From Barthelona sp. PAP020 (taxonomy: Eukaryota > Metamonada: BaSk clade): DNA of 64,000 bases. The notes under the pieces were generated by a model. It worked only from the letters and a program-made list of their open reading frames with translations, ran no database searches and was not told where the DNA came from. The stretch spans positions 16,783-80,782 of the forward strand of contig JARQWU010000021.1 of NCBI GenBank assembly GCA_040182905.1, in the 5' to 3' direction. Positions 39,162 through 47,533 of the stretch are shown here, in pieces; position 1 is the first letter of the stretch, and every line of letters starts with the position of its first letter. A program made the position numbers and the translations under genes.

Positions 39162-39818
39162 ATGAGTAATTTCCAACGACAATCTCTTTTAATAACTTCT
39201 GGAAGTGGAATATCCGCACAAATTCGACATTTTATTGAGGATTTAAGTTCATTAATTCCTCATGCGAAAAAACACCCGAAATTAAAAAAAGGGGAACCAA
39301 TTCAAATTATTAATGAGATTTCACAATTGAAAAATACTAATACAGATTTCTTTTTTGATACAAACAAACAAAATGAGAATTATCTATGGATATCTAAAAC
39401 CCCAAATGGACCATGTGTACAATTCCAAATGTTTAATATATATACATTATCTGAGATGAAATTGGCTGGTAATTGTTTGAACGGCTCCAGAGCTTTGTTG
39501 ACTTTTGACAAGAATTTTGATTCTACTCCACATTTGACAGTGATTAAAGGATTATTAACACATGCATTTGGTATTCCAGACAGACATAGAAAGGTTAAAT
39601 CATTCATTGACCACATAATGAGCTTTTATGTGATAGATGACCTTATTTATATTAGATTTTATCAAATTATGGATTTAGAGATTAATCCCCATCTTCAAGA
39701 TATCGAAAAATCTGAATTAACGGAAATCGGACCAAGGTGTTGTTTAAAACCATTGCAAATATTTGCAGGATCTTTCTTCGGATCTGTTTTATGGGATGCT
39801 AATGAGTCATCAATTTAA
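39162..39818 (+). CDS. Brix-domain protein, short BRX1 paralogue
   Basis: A 218-residue protein from ATG 39162 that aligns along its whole length with the next gene (39886-40659). Shared features include the LLITSGSGIS/LLTAAGSGIS start, GNCLNGSRALL/GNCLKGSRAVL, FDSTPH/FDSSPH, FGIPDR/FGIPER and the EIGPRC motif. It stops right after the Brix domain and lacks the Lys/Arg-rich C-terminal tail of BRX1. The Brix family binds pre-60S rRNA. Loss of the tail suggests the protein has a different or reduced role, or is an early degenerating duplicate; the coding frame is intact. Confidence 0.9.
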   Translation: MSNFQRQSLLITSGSGISAQIRHFIEDLSSLIPHAKKHPKLKKGEPIQIINEISQLKNTNTDFFFDTNKQNENYLWISKTPNGPCVQFQMFNIYTLSEMKLAGNCLNGSRALLTFDKNFDSTPHLTVIKGLLTHAFGIPDRHRKVKSFIDHIMSFYVIDDLIYIRFYQIMDLEINPHLQDIEKSELTEIGPRCCLKPLQIFAGSFFGSVLWDANESSI

Positions 39819-39885
39819 TTTAACGATTTTTATAGTCTTTATAAATTTTTTTTAAGGAATTTTCTTTTTTCATTATTATTTTCAT

Positions 39886-40659
39886 ATGAACGAATTTCCA
39901 CGTCAACGATTGTTAACAGCTGCAGGTAGTGGTATTAGTACTCATTTTCACCACCTGTTGGATGACTTTAAGAAAATTTTACCTCACACAAAAAAGGAAA
40001 ACAAAATTGAAAAAAGAGACAGATACAAAACAATCAAGGAACTTTCGGAATTGTATCGTGTTAATTGTACTCTTCTTTTTGAATCAAGAAAAAGAATGGA
40101 TGATTATTTATGGGTTTCAAAAACAAATGGACCTTCGGTAAAGTTTCAAATTCATGATATCGTTACTTTGAGGGATATTCGTTTGACAGGAAATTGTCTA
40201 AAGGGATCTCGTGCTGTTTTATCATTTGATGCTAATTTCGATTCTTCTCCACATTGGCAAGTGATAAAAGGATTATTTATTCAAGCGTTTGGAATTCCTG
40301 AGAGACAAGCAAATGTCAAACCTTTCATTGATCATATTCTCAGTTTTCATATTGTTGATGGTTTTATTTACATGAGAAATTTTCAAATGACTGAACCCGA
40401 TGGACCTTCTAAGCAAAGTGAGCTCATTGAAATCGGTCCCAGATGTAGAATGGAGCCAATTAAAATTTTGGCCCAATCTTTCAGTGGTGAAACTCTTTGG
40501 AAGAATGGAAGTTACGTCACTCCTAATACCATTCGTCAGGAAGAACGAAAATCAATGAAAGATCTTTATGTGAACAAAAAAGTCCAAGTTTTAAAAAGAA
40601 AGAAACATCTTGAAGAAAATCCAGCCCCTGTGGATGAAATTAGTCAAATTTTTAAGTAA
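39886..40659 (+). CDS. BRX1: BRX1 ribosome biogenesis factor
   Basis: A 257-residue protein, ATG 39886. It contains a complete Brix domain with the BRX1-specific GNCLKGSR, LSFDANFDSSPHW, GIPER and IEIGPRC segments and retains a basic C-terminal tail. BRX1 acts with EBP2 in early pre-60S assembly. It lies only 67 bp after the shorter paralogue on the same strand, a clear tandem duplication. Of the two copies this one is closer to the eukaryotic BRX1 form. Confidence 0.93.
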   Translation: MNEFPRQRLLTAAGSGISTHFHHLLDDFKKILPHTKKENKIEKRDRYKTIKELSELYRVNCTLLFESRKRMDDYLWVSKTNGPSVKFQIHDIVTLRDIRLTGNCLKGSRAVLSFDANFDSSPHWQVIKGLFIQAFGIPERQANVKPFIDHILSFHIVDGFIYMRNFQMTEPDGPSKQSELIEIGPRCRMEPIKILAQSFSGETLWKNGSYVTPNTIRQEERKSMKDLYVNKKVQVLKRKKHLEENPAPVDEISQIFK

Positions 40660-40774
40660 TAAACGAACATATTTATATTTATTCAGAAAAGTCTTTTTTT
40701 TTATAGACACAATAATTTATTGAGAGATCAAAATTGTATTTGACGCCATATTCATGTGAGAAGGATATAGCAAA

Positions 40775-41046
40775 TCATTGAGAACGTGTCATTTCATGGA
40801 AAAGATGTAACATGAATTGGTCAACTCTTTGTAAATAACTTGCTTGATTGGTCTTAAAGGTTATCGTCTAAAAATTAGATTGTGAAATCAATGAATGCAT
40901 CAAACCACTACATCATTAGTTGCTTTTAGAGCAAATTTTCCTTCTTTGTGTCTGTATTTTGTTGAATATCTAAATTTTAATGGATCATCTTGATACATTG
41001 CCTCAGCAGCGTCACAAAATTGTTCCAAATCAGCAATTAAAACCAT
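40775..41046 (-). CDS. SRP9: Signal recognition particle 9 kDa protein SRP9 (one intron)
   Basis: Exon 1 (41046-40906) begins MVLIADLEQFCDAAEAMYQ and contains YSTKYRHKEGKF, close to SRP9. It runs into a stop in the unspliced frame at 40900. Removing a 38-nt intron restores the expected continuation, ending MTRSQ: 77 residues total versus 86 in human. After splicing the TFKTNQ segment aligns in register with the VYKTDQ segment of human SRP9. SRP9 forms a heterodimer with SRP14 on the Alu domain of SRP RNA and delays elongation. Its start codon lies 20 bp from the divergent gene at 41067. Confidence 0.9.
40868..40905 (-). other. Spliceosomal intron in SRP9
   Basis: A 38-nt intron with donor GTTTGA and acceptor TTTAG, in phase 0. 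An ATCTAAT sequence a few bases upstream of the acceptor is a likely branch site. The exons join to give an SRP9 protein with no residue gained or lost in the alignment. Confidence 0.88.
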
Positions 41047-41066
41047 ATAAAACAATAAAAACTTTA
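41047..41066. promoter_or_regulatory. 20-bp divergent spacer, SRP9 / coiled-coil gene
   Basis: The two proposed start codons are separated by only 20 A/T-rich bases. If the plus-strand gene indeed begins at 41067, both transcripts must start within or almost at their start codons, or overlap. Confidence 0.3.
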
Positions 41067-41962
41067 ATGTTAAAAAATCGTACAAAGAACAAAAAAACAA
41101 AGAAAATTGTTAAAAACCAATAATAGTGGATGATTTATACGTTATTGAAAGTCAAAAAATCGACAACGACCTGGAAAATTTACAGAATGAAAATTTTGAA
41201 CGATTACAAGCTCAAAGAGATATAAGGGAAGATGCTTTAATAAAAAGTAATAATTTAAACAATCAAATGAGAATTGACAAGTCTGAAATATCAAGAGTTG
41301 AAATAATTTGTGCTGAGCTAAACAAAGAAATTCAAGTTACTGAAGAATTGAATTCAGTTGTGCAAGAATTATCTTTTGATATTGTTGAAAGAATGTCTGA
41401 AACCTTTGAGACATTTATTAGAACTTTAAGTGATAGTGATTATGATGTCACAAATGTTTCCAATATTTCTCCTATAGTTGATGTTTCAGAAGTTGAATTA
41501 AAAGTTTATGAAGACATAATGCAATCTAAAGATCGTATTTTGACCGAATCATATTTATACTTATTATCTTTAAGTTTATTGCCACATTGTTGTTCTTTTT
41601 ATCCAGGTATTCATAGATATGATTATTTTTATAAATATCTGCCAAACTGTTTGGAAAATATTGACAAGATTATTGATATTTTGTTGGATTTCTTTGTGAG
41701 GCATTATGTTAATTCTATAACTCCTTGTGTTCCTTCAATTTGTCAAAAATTTAGTGAAAATTTATCAAGGATAAAGAATTTTGAAGAGTACATGATCAGT
41801 ATTCATAACAGATTCAAGAGTAGTCAAATAAGAATAAAAGAATGCACAAATAAATCATTAAAATATTTATTAACCCAAAAATACAATGAATCTGTTGATA
41901 TCATGAACACACAACTTCAAAACAAAATACAATTACATAAAATGGAAGTATTACCACCATGA
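41067..41962 (+). CDS. Coiled-coil protein, probably spliced, unrecognised
   Basis: The long frame from about 41126 has no ATG at its start; the first in-frame ATG would remove ~47 well-ordered coiled-coil residues. Splicing 41067-41079 (ATG plus three codons and one base) to 41127 would give a 282-residue protein beginning MLKNLDDLYV. Residues ~10-110 are acidic with heptad-like spacing. A middle region (~150-230) is hydrophobic and Cys/Tyr-containing. No known family was recognised. The first exon is extremely short but comparable to that of KRTCAP2. It is convergent with KIFBP, the two stop codons lying close together. Confidence 0.55.
41080..41126 (+). other. Tentative intron in coiled-coil gene
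   Basis: GTACAA donor and AATAG acceptor, 47 nt. It restores a start ATG and the frame. No good branch site was seen, so support is weaker than for the other introns. Confidence 0.4.
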
Positions 41963-41976
41963 AACACCAATATTGA

Positions 41977-43671
41977 TCAAAGTAATGTAGCCAATTGTTG
42001 AGTTAACAAAGAAACCAATTCCTTCGCCAAATTACCCTGTTCTTTATATTTCACCCAATTGTACTTTTCAATTAAAGAAATTAATTGATTGTACGCTTGA
42101 ATTCCTTGATAAATAAATTTAGCCTTGATTTGATGATTGTTTGTTTCCATGTGAGTAAACAGATTAGCGACATTGAACAAAGCATTAATTAAAGGGGCAA
42201 TCATATCATCGTCCACTGGACAGTCATTTTCAATAAGTGAAGGGTTTCTATCTTCCAAAACGCTCTTTACAAAATATTGAAAATGATGAATAGAGCTTAA
42301 AGCCAATTGATTTGTTTTTTCAACTGGTTGATTTTGGTAACTTTTGAAGTAGTACAATTGCAAAAGCGCATCAGCACAATCGACAGATAGAACACGAACT
42401 TCATCCAAAAAATACTGTGGATTTAATTGATTATACACTGCTTCAAGACTATTGACCCTTCTTCTCAAATACTTACACTTCACATTAACATCCCTCTCGA
42501 CAAAAGAACAGTCAAGATAACCATCAGCAATCTCTTTTGAAATGCGTACATTTTCCATTGCAAATGAATCAAGTGTAAAAAATTTTAGCGCTTTTGCTGA
42601 AGATTTTAAAGCCATAGACAAATGAGATTTTGCCATCATTTCATCAACTTCTTGAACAACATCAATACAAGCCATGCTTCGCTCAATAAGAGAAGGTATT
42701 GTTTTATTGACATCATTACTGCATCGATTGATTATTTGTTCTTTTAACTTTGTTAACTGTTCCAATTCCATTCGTGCCCTGGTCATGTGAATATTGGCAA
42801 TGGCAATTTGTGTCTTTTCGCTGTCATCATCCAAAAGTGGTTGTATAACTTCCTCTGCTTCATTCATTAAATCTTCACACAATGAAAAATCTGTTTCAGC
42901 AAAAACTGTTGCAAGATTTAAAGCATTGTCCACCCATTCACGACGATCAAATCCTTTGGTAAATTCTCGTTGTCTTCTCAATGTTTCAAGCATTCTTTCT
43001 GCCGCATCTTTACTCTTTCCAGCTTGCATTAATGCTTGACCTTGACAAAACAGGAGTGTAGTGTATGCATTTTCTAAATCCAATTGACTCACTTCGGGAA
43101 AATTGCCAATTGACAACGTCTCCCAATCTTCATATATTTCAATACCTTTAGAAAGTTGATCCATAGTGAATTCACTGTCTTCAATGGAAAACCTTGCAAT
43201 ACCAAAACTTGTTACAAACTTCATGAAATTAAAGGCAACATATTTAGTGTCCAAATGATTTCTCAATTGGGGGATAACAAAATCAAAAATTCTACATCCA
43301 CGCGTTAATTCTTCAGTTGTAAGATAAACCAATGAAATCTTTCCCATTAAAACAAAAAACAGAACTTGAACATCTGCACATGTTTCATCTAACTGACATT
43401 GAGGTGCCATGAGGATATCTAACAGATATGACATGGCACAAATCATCAAATCTCTTGCTTGATAGTGAAACTTATAAATCTGTTTTTGAGGTTGAGGTTG
43501 CTCTGCAATTTCATCAGCTCGATTCATTATTGTAATAATGTAGGCATTAATCACCTCAGCAGTATCGATTAATGGTCGATTGAATTCTTCATCAAAAATC
43601 TCTCTGTTTGGTTTGGAAATATATTTCAATGCTTCTTCAATTCCTTTAAAAACATCCTTTGAAAACAACAT
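41977..43671 (-). CDS. KIFBP: KIF1-binding protein (KIFBP/KBP)
   Basis: The frame opens at GTG; the first ATG at 43671 gives 564 residues. The protein is helical throughout with TPR-like pairs. The C-terminal ~180 residues fit KIFBP closely: a RRVNSLEAVYNQLNPQYF segment, then ALSSIHHFQYFVKSV and an AKFIYQGIQAYN end. KIFBP binds motor domains of certain kinesins (KIF1, KIF15, KIF18) and blocks microtubule binding. Its presence implies conserved kinesin regulation in this protist. The gene is divergent from 43721 with 49 bp between starts. Confidence 0.8.
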   Translation of the reverse strand: MLFSKDVFKGIEEALKYISKPNREIFDEEFNRPLIDTAEVINAYIITIMNRADEIAEQPQPQKQIYKFHYQARDLMICAMSYLLDILMAPQCQLDETCADVQVLFFVLMGKISLVYLTTEELTRGCRIFDFVIPQLRNHLDTKYVAFNFMKFVTSFGIARFSIEDSEFTMDQLSKGIEIYEDWETLSIGNFPEVSQLDLENAYTTLLFCQGQALMQAGKSKDAAERMLETLRRQREFTKGFDRREWVDNALNLATVFAETDFSLCEDLMNEAEEVIQPLLDDDSEKTQIAIANIHMTRARMELEQLTKLKEQIINRCSNDVNKTIPSLIERSMACIDVVQEVDEMMAKSHLSMALKSSAKALKFFTLDSFAMENVRISKEIADGYLDCSFVERDVNVKCKYLRRRVNSLEAVYNQLNPQYFLDEVRVLSVDCADALLQLYYFKSYQNQPVEKTNQLALSSIHHFQYFVKSVLEDRNPSLIENDCPVDDDMIAPLINALFNVANLFTHMETNNHQIKAKFIYQGIQAYNQLISLIEKYNWVKYKEQGNLAKELVSLLTQQLATLL

Positions 43672-43720
43672 TGCAAAATTTGACAAAACAAACACAAAAA
43701 CTTTTTTCAGTTTGTTTTCG
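43672..43720. promoter_or_regulatory. 49-bp divergent spacer, KIFBP / unknown gene
   Basis: The start codons of the two divergent genes are 49 bp apart, so the promoters are shared or overlapping. Confidence 0.4.
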
Positions 43721-44431
43721 ATGGGAAATCACAAAACTTTATTAAAATTAATCGAAAAAGCCAAAGAAAACAACGATTCTTACAATTTGGAGCAAAGATT
43801 AAGACAGTTAAGCAACAGAGTTGAACCTCAAATTGCTCATGATATTTACCTCAGTTATTTGCCGTTTTTCTTTGAAACCCATGATTATATTGCATTGAAG
43901 CGACTACTATGCAGTTTTGAAAATATTGTTAAAAATGTTGAATCACATTTTGAAACTATCGAATTTTTTTCAAAAGTAACGACACAATTGGAGGATATCG
44001 AACTGTTATCATGTATTGAAAACATTATTAATTCATTAAAATGTGACCATTTTACAAAAGATATCACTTTATTGGGTTGGTTTCAAATGAATAAATGTGT
44101 GGGAAAAATTGCAAGAACTATCCTCCAATATTTACAAACAAATGGAATTGGTTTCACATATATTGATTCCCTCTTTGAATTATGGGAAGAAAAACACAAC
44201 AAAAAAGAAGCTGAATTAATGATTGTCAAGTTATTTGTCAAAGGAAGTCAAGCACCTTCAACAGAAATTGATCAGCTTTATGAAACTTGCCTAAGATTGC
44301 TTAGTTCTCCTTATTCAGACTTTTTACAGTGTTATTATATTGCTTGTAACATTGGCGTGGATGATATAATCGAAAAAATTAAATCTCATTATCACCCACT
44401 TTTTGTGTTGGACAATAAATTCTTTTCGTAA
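43721..44431 (+). CDS. Helical protein, 236 residues, unrecognised
   Basis: The frame runs further upstream into the KIFBP gene, but the ATG at 43721 (MGNHKTLLKLI) fits a start just beyond the divergent KIFBP start. The protein is mostly alpha-helical with no membrane segment, signal peptide or catalytic motif. Its repeats of aromatic and Leu residues suggest a TPR/PCI-like helical repeat, but no family was recognised. It is followed by the ATP-grasp gene 47 bp downstream on the same strand. Confidence 0.7.
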   Translation: MGNHKTLLKLIEKAKENNDSYNLEQRLRQLSNRVEPQIAHDIYLSYLPFFFETHDYIALKRLLCSFENIVKNVESHFETIEFFSKVTTQLEDIELLSCIENIINSLKCDHFTKDITLLGWFQMNKCVGKIARTILQYLQTNGIGFTYIDSLFELWEEKHNKKEAELMIVKLFVKGSQAPSTEIDQLYETCLRLLSSPYSDFLQCYYIACNIGVDDIIEKIKSHYHPLFVLDNKFFS

Positions 44432-44478
44432 TTCATCTTTGTTTTTTACTATAGTTATTTTTTAAAGTTTATTGAGAA

Positions 44479-45867
44479 ATGGTAAGTACTCAAGAATTGT
44501 TTTTTATTCCTTTTATGGTTGATTCCTGTCAAGTAATTGCCATTGGAAATCTTGCTGACAATTATATACAAAACAGTGAAACAAAGTGTTGTTGTCAAAA
44601 TGAAAAAAAGTCATTTGACCAGGCATCAATTTACGATCTTCAAAACATAAGTCAAAAATGTTGTTTATGGAACACTATTTATGGATTTCCAGAAATATGC
44701 ATTGTTTTAGGCGATATTAATCAAAAAATTTCAACCACGAATGATGAGTTTCGAGAAAAAGCATGCACATATTTTTGTATTGGTGTTGAAGATAATTGGC
44801 ACCAAAAATTAGATTTGAAAAGACTTTCTTCATATTTAACCAAAAGTAAACCTGTTTTTGTTCAGTCATACATTCAAAATGAATGTGTTTATGATTTTTG
44901 CATGCAATTAAAAAAATTAGGTTTTGAATTTGCTGAATCTTATCAACTGGAAAAATCTACGTATGATTCTGTCAATTTTTTGTCAAAGTGTTATTTATCA
45001 AATATTTTGTTAGAATGTACTGATTGTTGTGCAGTTGAAAGGCCTGAATATTACATTGCTGAAGATAAAAAAAAATTAATGAATATTGTGAGATATTTAG
45101 AAGGTGAATTTGTTGTTAAAGGGGCTTACGGATCAGGAGGATACTCCGTCAGCAAATTTAACACAGACGATGATGAAATTGCAAAAATGAAAGATTTTGA
45201 AGAATTTTTTCAACTTTTATGTCTAAATCACCCCTCAGATTTTTTTGATTTTCACTTTCCTTTAGTTATTGAAAAATATATTAATTATGATTACTCAATT
45301 ACTGTCGATGTTCAGCTTGATAATATTGGAGGAATCTGTTGGATAATTGGTTGTGTACGATTATCAGACCATTGTTTTTATCAAGGTGTTATTGGAGGAA
45401 TTGAAGTTGAGGAGCAAATACAGGTATTTTGTGCCAGATTTGGAAAGAGAATTTTCGACTTAGGCTTTCGTGGCTGTTTCAACGTTGATTTTTTGTTCTG
45501 TAACGATAGTGAGATGTTTCATGTTGTTGAAGCAAACCTTCGTCCGAGTGCTGTTTTTGATTTGACTTCCAATTTAACTGCTGAAAAATTCAGAATTGGT
45601 GTATGTTTTGATTACGCTTTTCTCAAAGAACATTTATCTTTGGATGATATTACTTACACAGTTGATTCTTGTTCCTATTTAAACAATTTAAAAGGAATAG
45701 TTCCTTCAATTGGTGCTTTTGATATTCATTGGTGTTCAATATCATTGTTTAGTATCTATGATCCTGATGTTTTGGGTTTTACTAGATTATTAGATTGTTT
45801 TGAAGAAGTTTTCAACCAATTAAGTGGAAACGAAGTGTATTTTGACTATCCACCCTTCTTGATGTGA
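44479..45867 (+). CDS. Cysteine-rich ATP-grasp protein of unknown substrate
   Basis: A 462-residue protein from ATG 44479. The ATP-grasp fold is indicated by FVVKGAYGSGGYS (about 211-223, a glycine-rich ATP loop after a Lys-bearing strand) and by a metal-binding end GCFNVDFLF plus VEANLRPSAV, where Glu and Asn are the expected metal ligands. The N-terminal ~190 residues look like a pre-ATP-grasp domain. It is unusually rich in Cys (for example KCCCQ, QKCCLW, ECTDCCAV). ATP-grasp enzymes join a carboxylate to an amine, thiol or other nucleophile through an acyl-phosphate. The NxRPS pattern recalls peptide-ligase and PGM1-type ATP-grasp proteins of bacteria. Substrate and pathway cannot be told here. 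Confidence 0.75.
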   Translation: MVSTQELFFIPFMVDSCQVIAIGNLADNYIQNSETKCCCQNEKKSFDQASIYDLQNISQKCCLWNTIYGFPEICIVLGDINQKISTTNDEFREKACTYFCIGVEDNWHQKLDLKRLSSYLTKSKPVFVQSYIQNECVYDFCMQLKKLGFEFAESYQLEKSTYDSVNFLSKCYLSNILLECTDCCAVERPEYYIAEDKKKLMNIVRYLEGEFVVKGAYGSGGYSVSKFNTDDDEIAKMKDFEEFFQLLCLNHPSDFFDFHFPLVIEKYINYDYSITVDVQLDNIGGICWIIGCVRLSDHCFYQGVIGGIEVEEQIQVFCARFGKRIFDLGFRGCFNVDFLFCNDSEMFHVVEANLRPSAVFDLTSNLTAEKFRIGVCFDYAFLKEHLSLDDITYTVDSCSYLNNLKGIVPSIGAFDIHWCSISLFSIYDPDVLGFTRLLDCFEEVFNQLSGNEVYFDYPPFLM

Positions 45868-46413
45868 TTTTTTTCTTCTTCCATTTTATTTCTGAGTTTT
45901 TAATGTTGGTGATTGATTTCATTTTTCTGAAAAAGATATGTTAATAAAAGTGTGTTTTGGAAACACATGCATTTTTTTTTATTTTATAAAGAAATCACAC
46001 CAAAAAGAAATTGAATTTACCTTGCATAAATACTCTGTTACTTACTTGATAGTTCAAATAGGAAAATTATGATTGAAAATATTGGAATCGATCTTCCCAA
46101 TCAAGTATAATAAACAAAATTGGGCTTTTCTTGAAACCGTCTTATAGAAATGCTCAGGAAGTGAACGTAACATTAAAGAAACAGTCACTGCAAAACATTT
46201 CATTCCGAAGTCTTTTGTTAAAAACAAAAGATAAAGAATTTTTTTTTTTTTTCTCAAAATCTTCAAAATTTTCGAATTTTTCCAAATTTTCATTTTTTTG
46301 TCTTTTACATTTTCCATTTTTCTGGTTTTTTTTTGCGCTCCAATTTCAACTCTTTTTTTCATTTCTGCAGAAAAAAGAAAATTAACTTTAAAAAAAATAA
46401 ATATTTTTTACAA
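45868..46413. other. Convergent intergenic region, no gene seen
   Basis: About 550 bp between two convergent genes. It contains AATAAA-like signals, T11 and A tracts and Lys/Phe-rich chance frames, including a minus-strand ATG frame of 102 codons (46054-46362). None has convincing coding features. Confidence 0.5.
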
Positions 46414-47187
46414 CTAATAATTTGGGTTATATGTAAAATTATTTGCAGGGTCATATTCAAAATCGTTTTGGGGTGGCTGGTAGACATTAGATTCTTGAGG
46501 TTGATACGAGGGTTGTTGAATAGATTGTTGAATAGATTGTTGAATAGGTTGTTGATTCACATTCAAGTCATTCATTTGGGGTGAAAAAGTTGATTCATAT
46601 CCATACGGCTCATAAATAGGTTGTGGTCCTGGTCTGGGAATATTTTCCACATTCTTTTTTGGTTTTTTGTTTTGGTTTTTTGCCTTTCCTTTAGGCTTCT
46701 TTCCTTGAAAAGCATCCATAACTTGATTGGAAATATCCAAAGTAATATTATAACTAAATATAACTTTGTTTCTCCATCCATTTTTATGTCTGACTCTTAT
46801 AATAGTTTCACCTTTAACCACCATTTGAACCGGTCCAACATGAGAAAAACGTGAACAAAAAATTTTCAAATGTTCATTCATTTTTTCAACACGTTTTGAC
46901 ATTACTGATTGGGTTAAAAGATGCAAACCAACATAAAGTAAAATACCAACTATAACTCCAACATAAAAATGATTTTGTAGTAAAAGAAAACCTAAACCAG
47001 CAATAGCTGCCACAAGAAAGACACTACAATACTTGTTAAATGTGTAAACATCAAATCCTTTGATACTTTCAAGTTCAACAAGAAGATTGTCCCAATCATT
47101 TTCCGTAATAGCCACACTCAAAGGTGCAGGGAAATCTCGAGCATAACCACCACAACATTTGGGATATTCAATTACAATTGATGGCAT
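46414..47187 (-). CDS. Two-TM membrane protein with Gln/Pro-rich tail
   Basis: The frame opens at TTG; the first ATG (47187) gives 257 residues. A cytosolic start (PSIVIEYPKCC) is followed by two adjacent hydrophobic segments (about 60-100) forming a hairpin, then a soluble region with VEKMNEHLKIF and a Lys-rich stretch, and a Gln/Pro/Tyr-rich tail containing a 12-bp repeat. The order FPAPL...hairpin...NEHLKIF weakly resembles the Erf4/GOLGA7 family, the helper subunit of DHHC palmitoyltransferases; this is only a suggestion. A TTTTTTTGCAG just upstream of the ATG could be a 3' splice site of a 5' UTR intron. Confidence 0.65.
   Translation of the reverse strand: MPSIVIEYPKCCGGYARDFPAPLSVAITENDWDNLLVELESIKGFDVYTFNKYCSVFLVAAIAGLGFLLLQNHFYVGVIVGILLYVGLHLLTQSVMSKRVEKMNEHLKIFCSRFSHVGPVQMVVKGETIIRVRHKNGWRNKVIFSYNITLDISNQVMDAFQGKKPKGKAKNQNKKPKKNVENIPRPGPQPIYEPYGYESTFSPQMNDLNVNQQPIQQSIQQSIQQPSYQPQESNVYQPPQNDFEYDPANNFTYNPNY
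46511..46558. repeat. 12-bp tandem repeat encoding Gln-Gln-Ser-Ile
   Basis: Four tandem 12-bp units (GGTTGTTGAATA/GATTGTTGAATA on the plus strand) encode QQSI/QQPI in the minus-strand protein. Confidence 0.9.
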
Positions 47188-47533
47188 TCGCTGCAAAAAA
47201 ACTCTAAAAAAAAGTGAAAGTAATCATCCCCCTTAGATAAGAATCGAATCCTTGGAAACATGAATCTCCTAAACAAAAAGCATAATTTGGTATCAGTCTA
47301 CTTTTTGAATATATACTTAAATATTTAAAAAAAGAATTCCATTTTATCTCTTTTCATATCAATAAATTCATTCTTCAAAAAGAGCTTTTTTCACAATTTT
47401 AAAAGATAGGAACAATAAAAAGGATCAAATTTAAAAAATAAATAAAAATGAATTGAAAAAAAAAAGGTGCCATAAACGCTGATCCAAAAACAAAGAAAAA
47501 TTTTAATTTTTACAAAAAACTTCTTTTAGAATC
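47188..47533. other. Spacer between two-TM and saposin genes
   Basis: About 350 bp on the 5' side of the two-TM gene and the 3' side of the saposin gene. A GAATCGAATCC segment near 47243 resembles a tRNA T-arm but has no proper paired stem or acceptor. No gene seen. Confidence 0.45.

Noticed and set aside
46054-46362. 102-codon minus-strand ATG ORF
   Set aside because: Lys-rich at the start from A/T tracts, no conserved feature and located between convergent genes.
47221-47285. GAATCGAATCC segment resembling a tRNA T-arm
   Set aside because: The T-stem does not pair correctly and no acceptor or anticodon arm could be folded.
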